Source: Bog-877 sp050734135 (lineage in GTDB: Bacteria; Chloroflexota; Dormibacteria; Aeolococcales; Bog-877). Taken from it: a DNA stretch of 64,000 bases. Positions 35,549-44,477 of the stretch are shown here, one piece after another. Under the pieces are notes generated by a model. It was given only the letters and a program-made list of their open reading frames with translations. It made no database searches and was not told the origin of the DNA. Made by a program: the position numbers and the translations under genes. The first letter of the stretch is position 1. Each line of letters begins with the position of its first letter. The stretch is from NCBI GenBank assembly GCA_050734135.1, contig JBOHUG010000009.1, positions 61,288-125,287 on the forward strand. Direction: 5' to 3'.

Positions 35549-35794
35549 CTACTTGCCGGCCAGGCTGATGAAGACGAACATCAACGCCAGGTTGATGAAG
35601 TACACCGCCTCCGCCAGACCGACGGTGAGGAAGGTCCAGGTCAGAAGTCGGGACTGGGCCTCCGGCTGGCGGGCGATCCCGGCGATCAGCTGCGCCCCGG
35701 CTAGGCCGTCACCGATGGCGGCGCCGACGGCGCCCACCCCGGTGCCGATCATGGCACCGGCATAAACGATTGCGTGAGAAGTGTCGAGCGCCAA
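35549..35794 (-). CDS. atpE: ATP synthase c subunit
   Basis: Proteolipid of the rotor ring, 81 residues, a hairpin of two TMs. The first helix has the Gly-rich packing motif GTGVGAVGAAIGDGLAG, the polar loop is ARQPEAQ, and the second helix carries the ion-binding Glu in VGLAEAVYF. The residue after Glu is Ala and not Ser/Thr, which favours proton over sodium coupling. A helix-breaking difference from the norm is not seen. Confidence 0.96.
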   Translation of the reverse strand: MALDTSHAIVYAGAMIGTGVGAVGAAIGDGLAGAQLIAGIARQPEAQSRLLTWTFLTVGLAEAVYFINLALMFVFISLAGK

Positions 35795-35831
35795 TTGAAT
35801 TCCTCCCAGGTCTGGCTATGGGGGCGAGCCC

Positions 35832-36593
35832 CTAGGCTGTGGCGGCCTCGGCCGCCGACTCGTCGTCGTGCTCCATCGTCGCCATGCTTAGGTAGATCAC
35901 CGTCAACAGGGCAAAGATGAAGGCCTGAATCACGTCCACGAAAACACCCTCAAAGAGCTTCCACACTCCGTTGAAGGCCCAGGAAAGGTAGATCGGCAAG
36001 AGGGCGATGATCTGCAGCATCAGGGCGGCGGCGAACATGTTCCCGAAGAGTCGGAGCGTCAGCGAGATCGGATAGGAGACCTGGGCGATCACGTTGATCG
36101 GTGCCAGCAGCACGTAGAACACCTTGGGCATCCCGGCCGGATGCAGGTAATTGATCTTGATGTAGCCGCCGAAACCGCGCTGGCGGATCGACGTGTAGTG
36201 CACCATGAAGATCACGATCACCGCCAGCGCGGCGGTGTCGTTGACGTCCGCCGTGGCCGAGGTCAAGCGGTCTCCGGTCGGGATCAGCTCGAGCCAATTG
36301 CTGACCAGGATGTAGAAGAACAACACGGTGCAGAGGGGCACCGCCCATTTGGCGAAGGGCCCGATCATCCGGGCCACATAGTCGTCCACGGTCTCCCAGA
36401 CCATCTCGATCAGCGCCTGGAAGCGGCCAGGAACGCCTGCCGTCACGATGTGTCGCAGGTAGAGACCAGCTCCCAGCACGACTGCGAAGGCGACGAGGCT
36501 GCTGACCAGGGTGTCGAGGTAGAGCGCCATCCCCAGGATGTGGAGGGTCCAGTGCTGACCAACCTCAATCTGCGCCATGACCATCGGTCTCAC
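35832..36593 (-). CDS. atpB: ATP synthase a subunit
   Basis: Stator channel subunit, 253 residues, with five to six TMs. The essential Arg is in SLTLRLFGNMFAA, and the C-terminal helix QAFIFALLTVIYL is typical. The GTG start at 36593 overlaps the atpI stop as GTGA; ATG 36584 or 36578 are also possible. It precedes atpE by 37 bases. Confidence 0.95.
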   Translation of the reverse strand: MRPMVMAQIEVGQHWTLHILGMALYLDTLVSSLVAFAVVLGAGLYLRHIVTAGVPGRFQALIEMVWETVDDYVARMIGPFAKWAVPLCTVLFFYILVSNWLELIPTGDRLTSATADVNDTAALAVIVIFMVHYTSIRQRGFGGYIKINYLHPAGMPKVFYVLLAPINVIAQVSYPISLTLRLFGNMFAAALMLQIIALLPIYLSWAFNGVWKLFEGVFVDVIQAFIFALLTVIYLSMATMEHDDESAAEAATA

Positions 36594-36955
36594 TTGGTGG
36601 CCGCCCTGATCCCGAACCTGACCATCGCCCCGACCTGCGCCAGGTGGGTGGCCAGCAATCCCAGGAGGCCCCAGACCCCGACCGGGCCCAGCACCTCAAC
36701 CAGCACCACCAGAACCACGGTGATGAGCGCCAGGCGGGGCAAGCTCGAGCCGAGGAATGCGATCGGGGCTCGACCGAGAGCGAAGGCCGCGAACCGAAGA
36801 TTGGCGATTCCGAGCACCCCGCCTCCAAGCGCCAGGCCCCCTCCCTCGATCCCGGCAACCAGGAAGGCGACCACCACCGCCACGACCACGGCGGCAATGG
36901 CGGCAAGCCAGGCAGCCCGCACCGCGCCAGCCAGCTCGTCAGCTTCCATCAGCAT
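36590..36955 (-). CDS. atpI: ATP synthase subunit I-like membrane protein
   Basis: A 121-residue protein with four hydrophobic segments (about 16-35, 37-55, 65-85 and 90-110). Sequence conservation is low, as in all AtpI proteins, but size, topology and place directly before atpB fit AtpI, which assists c-ring assembly. I start at ATG 36955, four bases after the atpZ-like stop, rather than at an in-frame codon upstream within that gene. Confidence 0.75.
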   Translation of the reverse strand: MLMEADELAGAVRAAWLAAIAAVVVAVVVAFLVAGIEGGGLALGGGVLGIANLRFAAFALGRAPIAFLGSSLPRLALITVVLVVLVEVLGPVGVWGLLGLLATHLAQVGAMVRFGIRAATK

Positions 36956-36959
36956 CGCG

Positions 36960-37190
36960 CTATCGCCCTCGGAAGGGCGCCAGCCCACGGTAGACCGCCA
37001 AGGTACCTCCCACCAATCCAACCGCCAGGCCAACAAGGGTCAGCAGTGGGAGCGTGCGAAAGTGCTCGTCCAACAGAACCCCGGCCACGACCCCACTTCC
37101 GACCGTGATCGAGAAGACTCCTACCAACGCGAGGGCGTCACCGGGTCCCGGCACACGCCTGGGCCGCCGCGGATCGCCCTCCGAGGACAA
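36960..37190 (-). CDS. atpZ: AtpZ/AtpQ-like small membrane protein
   Basis: A 76-residue protein with two TM helices (about 18-42 and 48-68), GSGVVAGVLLDEHF between them. The Gly-rich first TM, the DEHF-type loop and the position heading the atp operon match the AtpZ/AtpI (F1Fo subunit) family. The start is uncertain: TTG 37190 or GTG 37154; neither has a good Shine-Dalgarno. Confidence 0.7.
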   Translation of the reverse strand: MSSEGDPRRPRRVPGPGDALALVGVFSITVGSGVVAGVLLDEHFRTLPLLTLVGLAVGLVGGTLAVYRGLAPFRGR

Positions 37191-37307
37191 TTCGGCGGGA
37201 TCTTATCACGGCCAACCGGCGCCCGACTGTCGGCTGGGTTCGGATCCGGTGAGGCCCGGTTGGGCCCGGGCTCCAGGGGCCAGTCCCGCGGTTCGTAAAC
37301 TGCGCCC

Positions 37308-38477
37308 GTGGAGATCGGAATCGACGCCAGCCGGGCATTCTCGAGAGGGCCCACCGGCATCGGTATCTACGCCACCCAGGTCATCAGTCGTCTCATCGTG
37401 GTTCCCCCGGCACCGCTCCGGCTTTACCTCAACCGGAGAACCCCCCCCGATGATGCCCCGGAGCTCCGGGGCGGTTCGGAGTGGCGGTGCCTTCCCTTGC
37501 CCCGGGGCTGGACCGCCGTCCGCCTCCGCTGGGAGCTTTCGCGACAGCCTCCTGCTCTGCTCTGGATTCCCGCTTACCGGCTACCGCCGGGGCGGGTACC
37601 CCGGACGCTGGTGACCATCCACGGTGTGGAGCACCGCTTCGCTCCCCACGCATACCCGGGGTCCCAGGCGAAAGCGGTCGAATCGTTTGTGCAGGACACT
37701 CTGCGGCGCGCCGCACGAGTCATCGTCCCGTCAGAGACGACCAGGGCAGACCTGGTTCATCTGTATCACGCCAACCCCGATCTGATCACCGTGATCCCAC
37801 ACGGGGTCGGCGCCGAACTCCTGCCGATCCCCCCAGAGCGGTGCCACGACCTGCTTCACTCGCTGGGGGTGCAGCCCCCCTACTTCTTGATGGTGGGAGC
37901 ACACCACCCCCGCAAGAACGGAGGGTTTCTGGTCGAGCGATTCGCTGAGGCCTTCCCTGCCGGGCAATCACCCGCGGTGAAGCTGGTGGTGACCAACGCC
38001 GCCCGGGCGCCGGCGACAGCACTCCAGGTAAGAGCCCAGGAACTCAGGGTGGGCGACCGGCTGATCACGCTCGAGCACGTATCTGGCGCGAGCCTGGCCG
38101 CCCTCTATACGGGGGCGGTCGCCGCCTGCGTGCCCTCGCTCTACGAGGGCTTCGGGCTGCCTGCTCTGGAAGCGATGGCCTGCGGCGCACCGGTGCTGGC
38201 CAATGATGTCGGTGGCGTCCAGGAGATCGCCCAGGGAGCCGCTCTGTTGGTTTCGGTTCAGGACCATCTGGGTTGGGTGGACGGCCTGCGCCGGCTCCGG
38301 GGGGAGATGGGCTGGCGCGCCCACCTGAGGGAGCTGGGGCTGGCTCGGGCCAGCCGCTTCAGCTGGGAGCGCTCGGCCCAAGCACATGCGGAACTGCTCG
38401 CTGGGGAGCTCCGCCTGGCGAGGTCGAGCTCTCCGGGATCGGCCAGGCGGGTACCTCCCCGCTTGCCGAGAGGGTGA
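37308..38477 (+). CDS. Family 4 glycosyltransferase
   Basis: A 389-residue GT-B enzyme. The N-terminal half opens IGIDASRAFSRGPTGIGIYA, the acceptor domain of GT4 mannosyl/rhamnosyl transferases; the C-terminal half has VIPHGVG, FLMVGAHHPRKN and the EX7E motif SLYEGFGLPALEAMACG. It likely adds a hexose to a cell-surface glycan in the cytoplasm. Start GTG 37308. The last 119 bases overlap the 3' end of the convergent ABC ATPase gene; both tails lie beyond their conserved domains. Confidence 0.9.
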   Translation: MEIGIDASRAFSRGPTGIGIYATQVISRLIVVPPAPLRLYLNRRTPPDDAPELRGGSEWRCLPLPRGWTAVRLRWELSRQPPALLWIPAYRLPPGRVPRTLVTIHGVEHRFAPHAYPGSQAKAVESFVQDTLRRAARVIVPSETTRADLVHLYHANPDLITVIPHGVGAELLPIPPERCHDLLHSLGVQPPYFLMVGAHHPRKNGGFLVERFAEAFPAGQSPAVKLVVTNAARAPATALQVRAQELRVGDRLITLEHVSGASLAALYTGAVAACVPSLYEGFGLPALEAMACGAPVLANDVGGVQEIAQGAALLVSVQDHLGWVDGLRRLRGEMGWRAHLRELGLARASRFSWERSAQAHAELLAGELRLARSSSPGSARRVPPRLPRG

Positions 38478-39483
38478 CTCGCGCCTCCGGCTCGAGGTGG
38501 GCGGCCCCCTGAACCCGGACCCGGATGATCCCCGGCAGCAGCGGGGTCTCGCTGGCCACCTCGACCACACTGTCGTGGCCGTGGAACTCCGCGTGCAGCA
38601 CCCGGCCAGGGACTCCCTCTTGGGTGGCAGCTGAGATCACGATCTGCTCTGGTCGGACCAGAACCACGGCGGCTCCCAGGACCGCTGCTTCCCCAACCTC
38701 TGGCGGTCGCAACACCATCACGCCCAAGGGCGTGAGAACCGAGTCCCCCAGAACGGTGCCATCCACCAGGTTGGCATCTCCAAGAAAGCGCGCCATCTCC
38801 AGGTCGATCGGTAGGGTGTAAAGCTGCTGCGGGGAGCCGGTCTGAGCCACCCGACCCTCCCGTAGGACCGCCACTTGATCAGCGACTGAGAATGCCTCCT
38901 CCTGATCGTGGGTGACCAGTAGAGTGGTGATCCCGGTCGCCGCCAGGATCCCTCGGACCTCTTCACGGACACTGGCGCGAAGGCTAGGATCCAATGCCGA
39001 GAAGGGCTCATCGAGCAGGAGGAGCTGGGGGTCGATTGCCAGGGCTCGTGCCAGCGCGACTCGCTGCTGCTGGCCACCCGAGAGCTCATGGGGATACCGG
39101 CCCCCCAGCCCTCCCAGTCCAACCATCTCCAGCAGGTCCCCGACTCGGGTCCCGCGGCGCTTCTGCCGGGAGACTCCGAAACCGACGTTCTGGATCACGG
39201 TGAGGTGGGGAAAGAGCGAGGCCTCCTGGGGAACGTAGCCGACCCGGCGACGCTCGGGCCGGAGGAACTGGCGGCCGTCATCGACCATCTCCCCGGCGAG
39301 GCGGACCTGGCCGCTCTCCCCTCTCTCCAACCCTGCGATGACTCGAAGCAGAGTGGTCTTGCCACTGCCTGAAGGACCCAGTACCGCGGTCAGAGTTCCC
39401 CGCTCAACCTCTAGGGCGAGCCCCCGGAGCACCACGGTGTCCTGGAAGGACTTGTTCAGATCGGTGATCTCGATCGCCTTCAT
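38359..39483 (-). CDS. fbpC: Ferric/spermidine-type ABC importer ATPase
   Basis: A 374-residue ATPase with Walker A GPSGSGKTT, Q-loop VPQEASLFPHLTV, signature LSGGQQQRVALARALA, Walker B LLLLDEPFSALD and H-loop LVTHDQEE. A C-terminal TOBE-type region follows (about 245-350). This matches FbpC-class iron importers, together with the permease and binding protein upstream. ATG 39483 overlaps the permease stop as ATGA. The gene converges with the GT4 gene and shares 119 bases with it. Confidence 0.9.
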   Translation of the reverse strand: MKAIEITDLNKSFQDTVVLRGLALEVERGTLTAVLGPSGSGKTTLLRVIAGLERGESGQVRLAGEMVDDGRQFLRPERRRVGYVPQEASLFPHLTVIQNVGFGVSRQKRRGTRVGDLLEMVGLGGLGGRYPHELSGGQQQRVALARALAIDPQLLLLDEPFSALDPSLRASVREEVRGILAATGITTLLVTHDQEEAFSVADQVAVLREGRVAQTGSPQQLYTLPIDLEMARFLGDANLVDGTVLGDSVLTPLGVMVLRPPEVGEAAVLGAAVVLVRPEQIVISAATQEGVPGRVLHAEFHGHDSVVEVASETPLLPGIIRVRVQGAAHLEPEARVTLSASGEVPAWPIPESSTSPGGAPQRAVPHVLGPSAPS

Positions 39484-41066
39484 CCGTCCCCCACCGAGGT
39501 CGCCTGCCGCCGGTCGAACCAACGTCCGAGCAAAATTCCGGGGACGATCGAGATGGCAACCATCGCGGCAGCGTACGGGGCCGCTGCCCCGTAGGAAACA
39601 TTGCCGGTGAAGGCCCAGAACTGCGTCGCCAGGGTCTGGACCCCGGTCGGGACCAGGATCAAGGTGGCTGTTAGTTCAGTGACTGCCGAGAGAAAGACCA
39701 GGCAGAACGCCGCCGCCAGACCGGGGGCGATCAGCGGCAGCGTGATCCTCCAGCGCACGGCCAACGGTCGACCTCCCAGCGAGCGGGCGACCTCCTCCAG
39801 GCCGACCGGCGCCTGCATCACCGAGGCGCGGACGGCCACGTAGGCAAGTGGGAAGAAGATGATCGCGTAGGCCCCGATCAGCAGTTCGCTGGTCTGGTAG
39901 ATGAATGGCAGGTAGTGGAGCGCGAAGAAGACCAGCGCTAATGCAATCACCAACCCCGGAAGCCCCTGCACGATGTAGGTGCTGCGCTCCAAGATCCGCA
40001 CCGAGCGGGTCGGTGTGCGCACCGCCAGCAGCGCCACCGGCAGCGCGAGTGCGGTCGCGAGAGCAGCGGCCGCGGCGCTGTACAAGACGGTGTGACCAGC
40101 GGCGCTGGCGACGGTCGCCGACTCGGGCAAAGTGGAGCTGCCACCACGGACTAGCCAGTAACTGATCACGCCCAGTGGCATCCCCAGAGCCACGCCGACC
40201 AGACTGCCCAGCAAGCCCAGTGCCGGCCAGCGCCAGCGACCCAACCGGTGCCGCGAAACTGCGCGGCGGGAATTGTGGGCGGCCCGAGCCACCCGTCCCT
40301 TGTCATGGAGCGACCCTTCCCCGACCAGAACCACCAGCCCGATGAGCACCAGAACCAATGACAGGGCACAGCCGGCCAGGGGGTTGAACCCAACCTGGAA
40401 CTCGCTGAAGATCTCGGTGGTGAAGGTTCGGTAACCGAGGACTTCGAAGGCGCCGTACTCGGCCAGGAGGGCCAGCGAGACCAGCAGGCAGCCGGCCAGG
40501 ATGGTCGGCCGAGCCTGCCGGAGAGTCACGTGCCAGAACGCGCGCCACGGTCCCATGCCGAGGGTGCGGGCCGTCTCCTCCTGGCTCGGGTCGGCGCCCC
40601 GGAAGCTGGCAGCAACCGGCAGATACACCAGTGGATAGAGTCCGGAGGTCATCACCAGGATCGCCCCGCCGTAGCCGCTCACAACCGGCAACACCGAGAC
40701 CCACCCGTAGGCCACCACGAAATCGGGGACCGCCAGGGGCAGCACCAGCAGCATCGCCAAGAGGCGCCGCCCCGGCAGGTCGCTCCGCTCGACGCACCAG
40801 GCAGCCCCGGTCCCGATCACAGCCGTGAGGGCGGTCACCACGACCGCCAGCTGAATCATGTTCCAGAGGAGGGTGACCGTCAGCTGGCGGAAGAGAAGGG
40901 CGGAGAGCTCGTCCCACCCAACCTGGCGGGCCTCCAGCAGCAGGAACGCCAGGGGCAGCAGGAGCAGCAGTGCAACCAAACAGCTGCCCACCAGCACGAA
41001 TCTGGGAATCCGCCGCCGGGCGCGCCCCAGAGCCGGAACGCTCAGACGCGAAGCCAGGGTCGCCAT
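39480..41066 (-). CDS. fbpB: Ferric-type ABC importer permease (duplicated)
   Basis: A 528-residue FbpB-type permease made of two fused binding-protein-dependent transport domains, each with five to six TMs. The EAA-like cytoplasmic loops are seen as EETARTLGMGPWRAFWHVTLRQARP (first half) and EEVARSLGGRPLAVRWRITLPLIAP (second half). Length and internal duplication match iron(III) permeases. It starts at ATG 41066, 15 bases after fbpA. Confidence 0.9.
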   Translation of the reverse strand: MATLASRLSVPALGRARRRIPRFVLVGSCLVALLLLLPLAFLLLEARQVGWDELSALLFRQLTVTLLWNMIQLAVVVTALTAVIGTGAAWCVERSDLPGRRLLAMLLVLPLAVPDFVVAYGWVSVLPVVSGYGGAILVMTSGLYPLVYLPVAASFRGADPSQEETARTLGMGPWRAFWHVTLRQARPTILAGCLLVSLALLAEYGAFEVLGYRTFTTEIFSEFQVGFNPLAGCALSLVLVLIGLVVLVGEGSLHDKGRVARAAHNSRRAVSRHRLGRWRWPALGLLGSLVGVALGMPLGVISYWLVRGGSSTLPESATVASAAGHTVLYSAAAAALATALALPVALLAVRTPTRSVRILERSTYIVQGLPGLVIALALVFFALHYLPFIYQTSELLIGAYAIIFFPLAYVAVRASVMQAPVGLEEVARSLGGRPLAVRWRITLPLIAPGLAAAFCLVFLSAVTELTATLILVPTGVQTLATQFWAFTGNVSYGAAAPYAAAMVAISIVPGILLGRWFDRRQATSVGDG

Positions 41067-41081
41067 GCGCCTAGAGGAGCT

Positions 41082-42125
41082 TCACAGGAGCTGCGCTTCC
41101 TGGAGCAGGGCAACCGCCTCCGCCCCATCACCAAGCTCGGCGATGCTGAGATGTGCCGGCTCAAGACTGGCAAATGGCCGGAGCGCCTTGGCGGTCACCA
41201 CTCCGGATCCGAGCGGGTACTCGAAGCTGTCGCTGTGAGCCAGAAGCTCCTGACCCTGATGGCTGACCAAAAACGCCAGGAACTCCTGCGCAGCCGCTCT
41301 GTGCTTGGAGGTCTTGATCACAGCAGCCCCGGAAACGTCCAGGACGTAGCCCGGGTCCCGGGGCGCGAAGTAGGCAATCGCGGAGTGCATCTGACTGGAT
41401 CCGATCTCGGCCCGGAGGCGATACCAGTAGTAGTGGTTGATGATCCCAATCGCGACCTCGCCTGAATTCACCCGAGCGGTGATGGTCTCGTTGTCCGGGT
41501 AGACGTGCTGACCGGCATTGGCCTGAATCCCCTTCAACCACTTGAGGGCCGCGGCCCTGCCGTAGGTCCTGGCAACCGAGGTGATGATCGGTTGGAAATC
41601 GGTCTCGTTGGGAGCGATGGCCAGCAACCCGCGCCAGCGGGGATCGGCCAGGCTCAACACCGACGTGGGCAGCTGGCTCGGCTTGAGCAGCTCGGTGTTG
41701 TAGACAAGGACGCTGACCCGAGCCGACACCCCTACCCAATCAGCGAGTGCTGAGCTGTACTTCTTTAGAACGTGGGCCAAGGTCGACTCGGGCACCTGAG
41801 CCAGCAGATGCTTGCCCTGCAGGTACTCCAGCGCCGGCGAGTTCTCGGTGTAGATCAGGTCCGCCGGAGATGCGCTCCCCTCCTCCACGATCTGGTCGGC
41901 GAGCACGTCCTCGTCGTTGGAACGCACCTCCACCTGGATCCCGGACTTCTTCTCGAAGGCGCTGACCAGGGCGTCGGTGGTCTGTGGGTGCTGTCCGTTG
42001 TAGAGGATCAGCGTGGTCCGGCTCGCACCGCCGGCAGCTCCGCAGGCGGCGAGGGTCGTCACCAGGGTAGCGGCGAGAGCGAATCCGACCAGCCAGCGGA
42101 CGGTCGCGCCGGTTGGTCTCGCCAT
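41082..42125 (-). CDS. fbpA: Ferric-type ABC importer substrate-binding lipoprotein
   Basis: A 347-residue extracytoplasmic binding protein. The signal peptide ends TTLAAC, a lipobox giving an N-terminal lipid-modified Cys near residue 28. The mature protein begins TLILYNGQHPQTTDALVSAF, a class of iron-binding proteins, and has the paired tyrosines of the metal site in INHYYWYRLRAE. Two adjacent ATGs (42128 and 42125) exist; the GGAGG at 42130-42134 suits the second. It heads the fbpABC operon. Substrate ferric iron is expected from family, not shown. Confidence 0.9.
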   Translation of the reverse strand: MARPTGATVRWLVGFALAATLVTTLAACGAAGGASRTTLILYNGQHPQTTDALVSAFEKKSGIQVEVRSNDEDVLADQIVEEGSASPADLIYTENSPALEYLQGKHLLAQVPESTLAHVLKKYSSALADWVGVSARVSVLVYNTELLKPSQLPTSVLSLADPRWRGLLAIAPNETDFQPIITSVARTYGRAAALKWLKGIQANAGQHVYPDNETITARVNSGEVAIGIINHYYWYRLRAEIGSSQMHSAIAYFAPRDPGYVLDVSGAAVIKTSKHRAAAQEFLAFLVSHQGQELLAHSDSFEYPLGSGVVTAKALRPFASLEPAHLSIAELGDGAEAVALLQEAQLL

Positions 42126-42208
42126 CATGCCTCCGGTGGGCCGGGCTCCCCGTCGGCAGGCTCCCGCGAGCGGCCTTGCTGACAGTAGGTGACCCGGCTG
42201 GCCAGTTA

Positions 42209-42248
42209 GTTAGGCGTGGCTAACGTCGCCCTTAGACTGAGCTTAGTC
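42209..42248. promoter_or_regulatory. Two palindromes upstream of fbpA (possible metal-regulator operator)
   Basis: GTTAG-6 bases-CTAAC (42209-42224) and the near-perfect 14-mer GACTGAGCTTAGTC (42235-42248, one mismatch pair) lie 80-120 bases upstream of the fbp operon. The first recalls half-sites of DtxR/IdeR boxes but the spacing does not match the consensus. Either could be an iron-responsive operator. Confidence 0.3.
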
Positions 42249-42350
42249 GGGATCTCCAGAGCGTGTCAATTCGGATTCGGCTGGCAGAGCGCGGTCCTTC
42301 CAGGCCCAGGTCTGTTCTTAGCCTTCGTCCGTCCTGGGCCCCCCGTCGGT

Positions 42351-43169
42351 TCAGCGGAGGTAGAGCAGACCCTCGCTTCCCAGCGACTCAATCCGGGCCA
42401 GCGCCACCTCGGTGCCCTTGGCGACGCAGTGGCTGGGGTCCGCGAGAAGCCGCGAATTCATCCCGGTGGACTGCTGCAGCCGCTCGCCAATCGGAGCCAA
42501 CGTCACGCCCCGTCCCGCCAGGGCGATACCCGAGACCATGGCTTGGTCCCTAAGCCGGGGCGTGAGGTCGCCCATCAGCCCGGTGACCAGCTCAGCGACT
42601 GCGGCCAATCCCGCCTCTCCCGCCCAGGTCCCGGGCGGTGCCGGCAGAGCCCGGTGACCCAACAGTCCCTCGTGACACACGATTCCCACCTGGGCCGACT
42701 GGGGAAGCAGAAAGACGAGTGGCAACGGTGTCCAGGAAGCGATAGGGAGGCCGGCCCCGAGGGCCGCCGCAAGAGGCAGGTCCATCATGTGTGCCATCCG
42801 CGCGCCAGATGCCATGGCCACCTGAAGCAGCGCCCGCCGCGAAGCCGTGGACAGCTCGGCCGAAACTCCCAGCATCAGCTCATGGCGCGAGAAGAGAAGT
42901 CTGCCGACGACGCGGAAGATCACCTGGCGGAGGAATTGCTCGGCAGCGTTCGTGTCGGCCAGGCGCTCCACCCCCAGCGGCCAACTGAGATCGACCTCGT
43001 CGCTCCGGTCTGCCGCCAGCTCCAGCGCCGCGGTCCCAAACGCGAGGGCTCGACCGCTTCCCCGCTGCCGGGCCAGCACCGCCGGCTCTTCGATCACAAG
43101 CCCATCGCCGCGGGCCCAAACCACCACCTGGTCTGGCGATAGATCGATGCCGAACCGGCGGAGGGCCAT
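42351..43169 (-). CDS. Degenerate MreB-like actin homologue
   Basis: A 272-residue protein with an MreB framework: FGIDLSPDQVVVWARGDGLVIEEPAVLA at the start and, near the end, SGIALAGRGVTLAPIGERLQQSTGMNSRLLADPSHCVAKGTEVAL, which follows MreB (LTGGGALLxGLdrll, dP..cVAlGtG). MreB proteins are about 335-345 residues. Here the first phosphate loop DLGTANT is DLSPDQV, the second (DIGGGTTE) is replaced by LPQSAQVGI, and most of subdomain IIB is missing between about 170 and 210. It probably no longer binds ATP well. It lies six bases downstream of murA. It may be a scaffold derived from MreB. Confidence 0.72.
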   Translation of the reverse strand: MALRRFGIDLSPDQVVVWARGDGLVIEEPAVLARQRGSGRALAFGTAALELAADRSDEVDLSWPLGVERLADTNAAEQFLRQVIFRVVGRLLFSRHELMLGVSAELSTASRRALLQVAMASGARMAHMMDLPLAAALGAGLPIASWTPLPLVFLLPQSAQVGIVCHEGLLGHRALPAPPGTWAGEAGLAAVAELVTGLMGDLTPRLRDQAMVSGIALAGRGVTLAPIGERLQQSTGMNSRLLADPSHCVAKGTEVALARIESLGSEGLLYLR

Positions 43170-43175
43170 CGCTGC

Positions 43176-44477
43176 TCAGCCGCGCGGGGTGGCCGGCCGG
43201 AGTTGCAGGTTCGCCCCGAGCCCGGTCAGCTTTCCCACCAGGTCCTCGTAGCCCCGATCTAGGTGGTGGACCCCGGTGAGCCGGCTGGCGCCCTGGGAAC
43301 AGAGGGCTCCAATCACAAGCGCTGCCCCCGAACGAATGTCGGAGATGCTCAACTCTGCTCCGCGCAAGGGCACGCCGCCCCGGATCATGGCGCTGCGGCC
43401 TTTGAGCGTGATCTCCGCGCCCAAGCGTCGCAGCTGCTCAACGTGCTGGAACCGATTCTCAAACAGCGCCTCCGAGACCGTGCTGATCCCTTGAGCCTGG
43501 GTCATCATGGCTACGAATTGGGCCTGGAGGTCGGTGGCGAAGCCGGGATGCGGCCAGGTCGTCATGTCCACGGCGCGTAGACCCTTGGCACAGGAAAGCT
43601 TTAGCCAGGTGCCCCCTTCCTCCACTTCGCAGCCAGCGCGTCGCAACTTGTGGAGGACCTGATCCAGGTCGTCACAGAAGAGCTGGTCGATCAAGACTTC
43701 GCCTCCGGTCGCCGCCGCCGCCATCGCGAAAGTGCCCGCCTCTATGTAGTCAGCCCTCACCCGGTGCTCGGAAGGATGCAGGCGGGGCACTCCTTCGATC
43801 ACGATCCTGTCACCCCCGGCCCCTGAGATGCGAGCCCCCATCGCCTTCAGGCAGAGGGCCAGGTCGACCACATGTGGCTCGCGAGCGGCATTGGAGATCA
43901 CGGTGATTCCCTCTGCCCGGGCCGCCGCCATCATCAGGTTCTCGGTCCCGGTCACAGTCGGCATGTCGAGCTGGATGTGGGCTCCGTGAAGACGGCTGGC
44001 CCGGGCCCGGATTCCGAACTCGTCCTCCAGTACCTCCGCGCCCATCGCCCGCAACCCGTCCAGGTGCTGCTCCACCCGGCGCATTCCGATGTCGTCCCCT
44101 CCCGGCAGGGGGAGAGTCGCCTCACCGCGTGATACCAGCAGCGGTCCGAGCACCAGCAGAGATGCCCGCATCCGGCGTCCCAGTTCGGTGTCTGGCTCCG
44201 TCTTGGTGATGCTCTGGGTATCGATCACCACCTCTCCGTTGGACCTGACCACCTCGGCGCCCAGCCCTCGCAGCAGTCGGCCCATGGTTTCCACGTCCTC
44301 GATGGCGGGAATGTTGGTGAGCCGGAGGGGTCCATCGGTCAGAATCGCCGCGGCCATCTGGGGCAGGGCCGCGTTCTTGCTGCCGCTCACAGTCACCCGA
44401 CCACGCAGCGGGATGCTCCCGACGATCTCCAGCTCCTCCGCCGGTTGGGCTCGAGCGCCCCTTTGGAGATCAGACAT
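43176..44477 (-). CDS. murA: UDP-N-acetylglucosamine 1-carboxyvinyltransferase (MurA)
   Basis: First committed enzyme of peptidoglycan synthesis, 433 residues, EPSP-synthase fold. Motifs: VTVSGSKNAALPQMAAAIL (Lys22/Asn23 pair), RRMRASLLVLGPLL, and the catalytic loop LPGGDDIGMR. The position of the usual Cys (E. coli C115) is Asp128, as in naturally fosfomycin-insensitive MurA of Mycobacterium and Chlamydia. The C-terminal domain has RGAELSISDIRSGAALVIGAL. ATG 44477 overlaps the WecA/TagO-type gene by eight bases. Length is normal. Confidence 0.95.
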   Translation of the reverse strand: MSDLQRGARAQPAEELEIVGSIPLRGRVTVSGSKNAALPQMAAAILTDGPLRLTNIPAIEDVETMGRLLRGLGAEVVRSNGEVVIDTQSITKTEPDTELGRRMRASLLVLGPLLVSRGEATLPLPGGDDIGMRRVEQHLDGLRAMGAEVLEDEFGIRARASRLHGAHIQLDMPTVTGTENLMMAAARAEGITVISNAAREPHVVDLALCLKAMGARISGAGGDRIVIEGVPRLHPSEHRVRADYIEAGTFAMAAAATGGEVLIDQLFCDDLDQVLHKLRRAGCEVEEGGTWLKLSCAKGLRAVDMTTWPHPGFATDLQAQFVAMMTQAQGISTVSEALFENRFQHVEQLRRLGAEITLKGRSAMIRGGVPLRGAELSISDIRSGAALVIGALCSQGASRLTGVHHLDRGYEDLVGKLTGLGANLQLRPATPRG

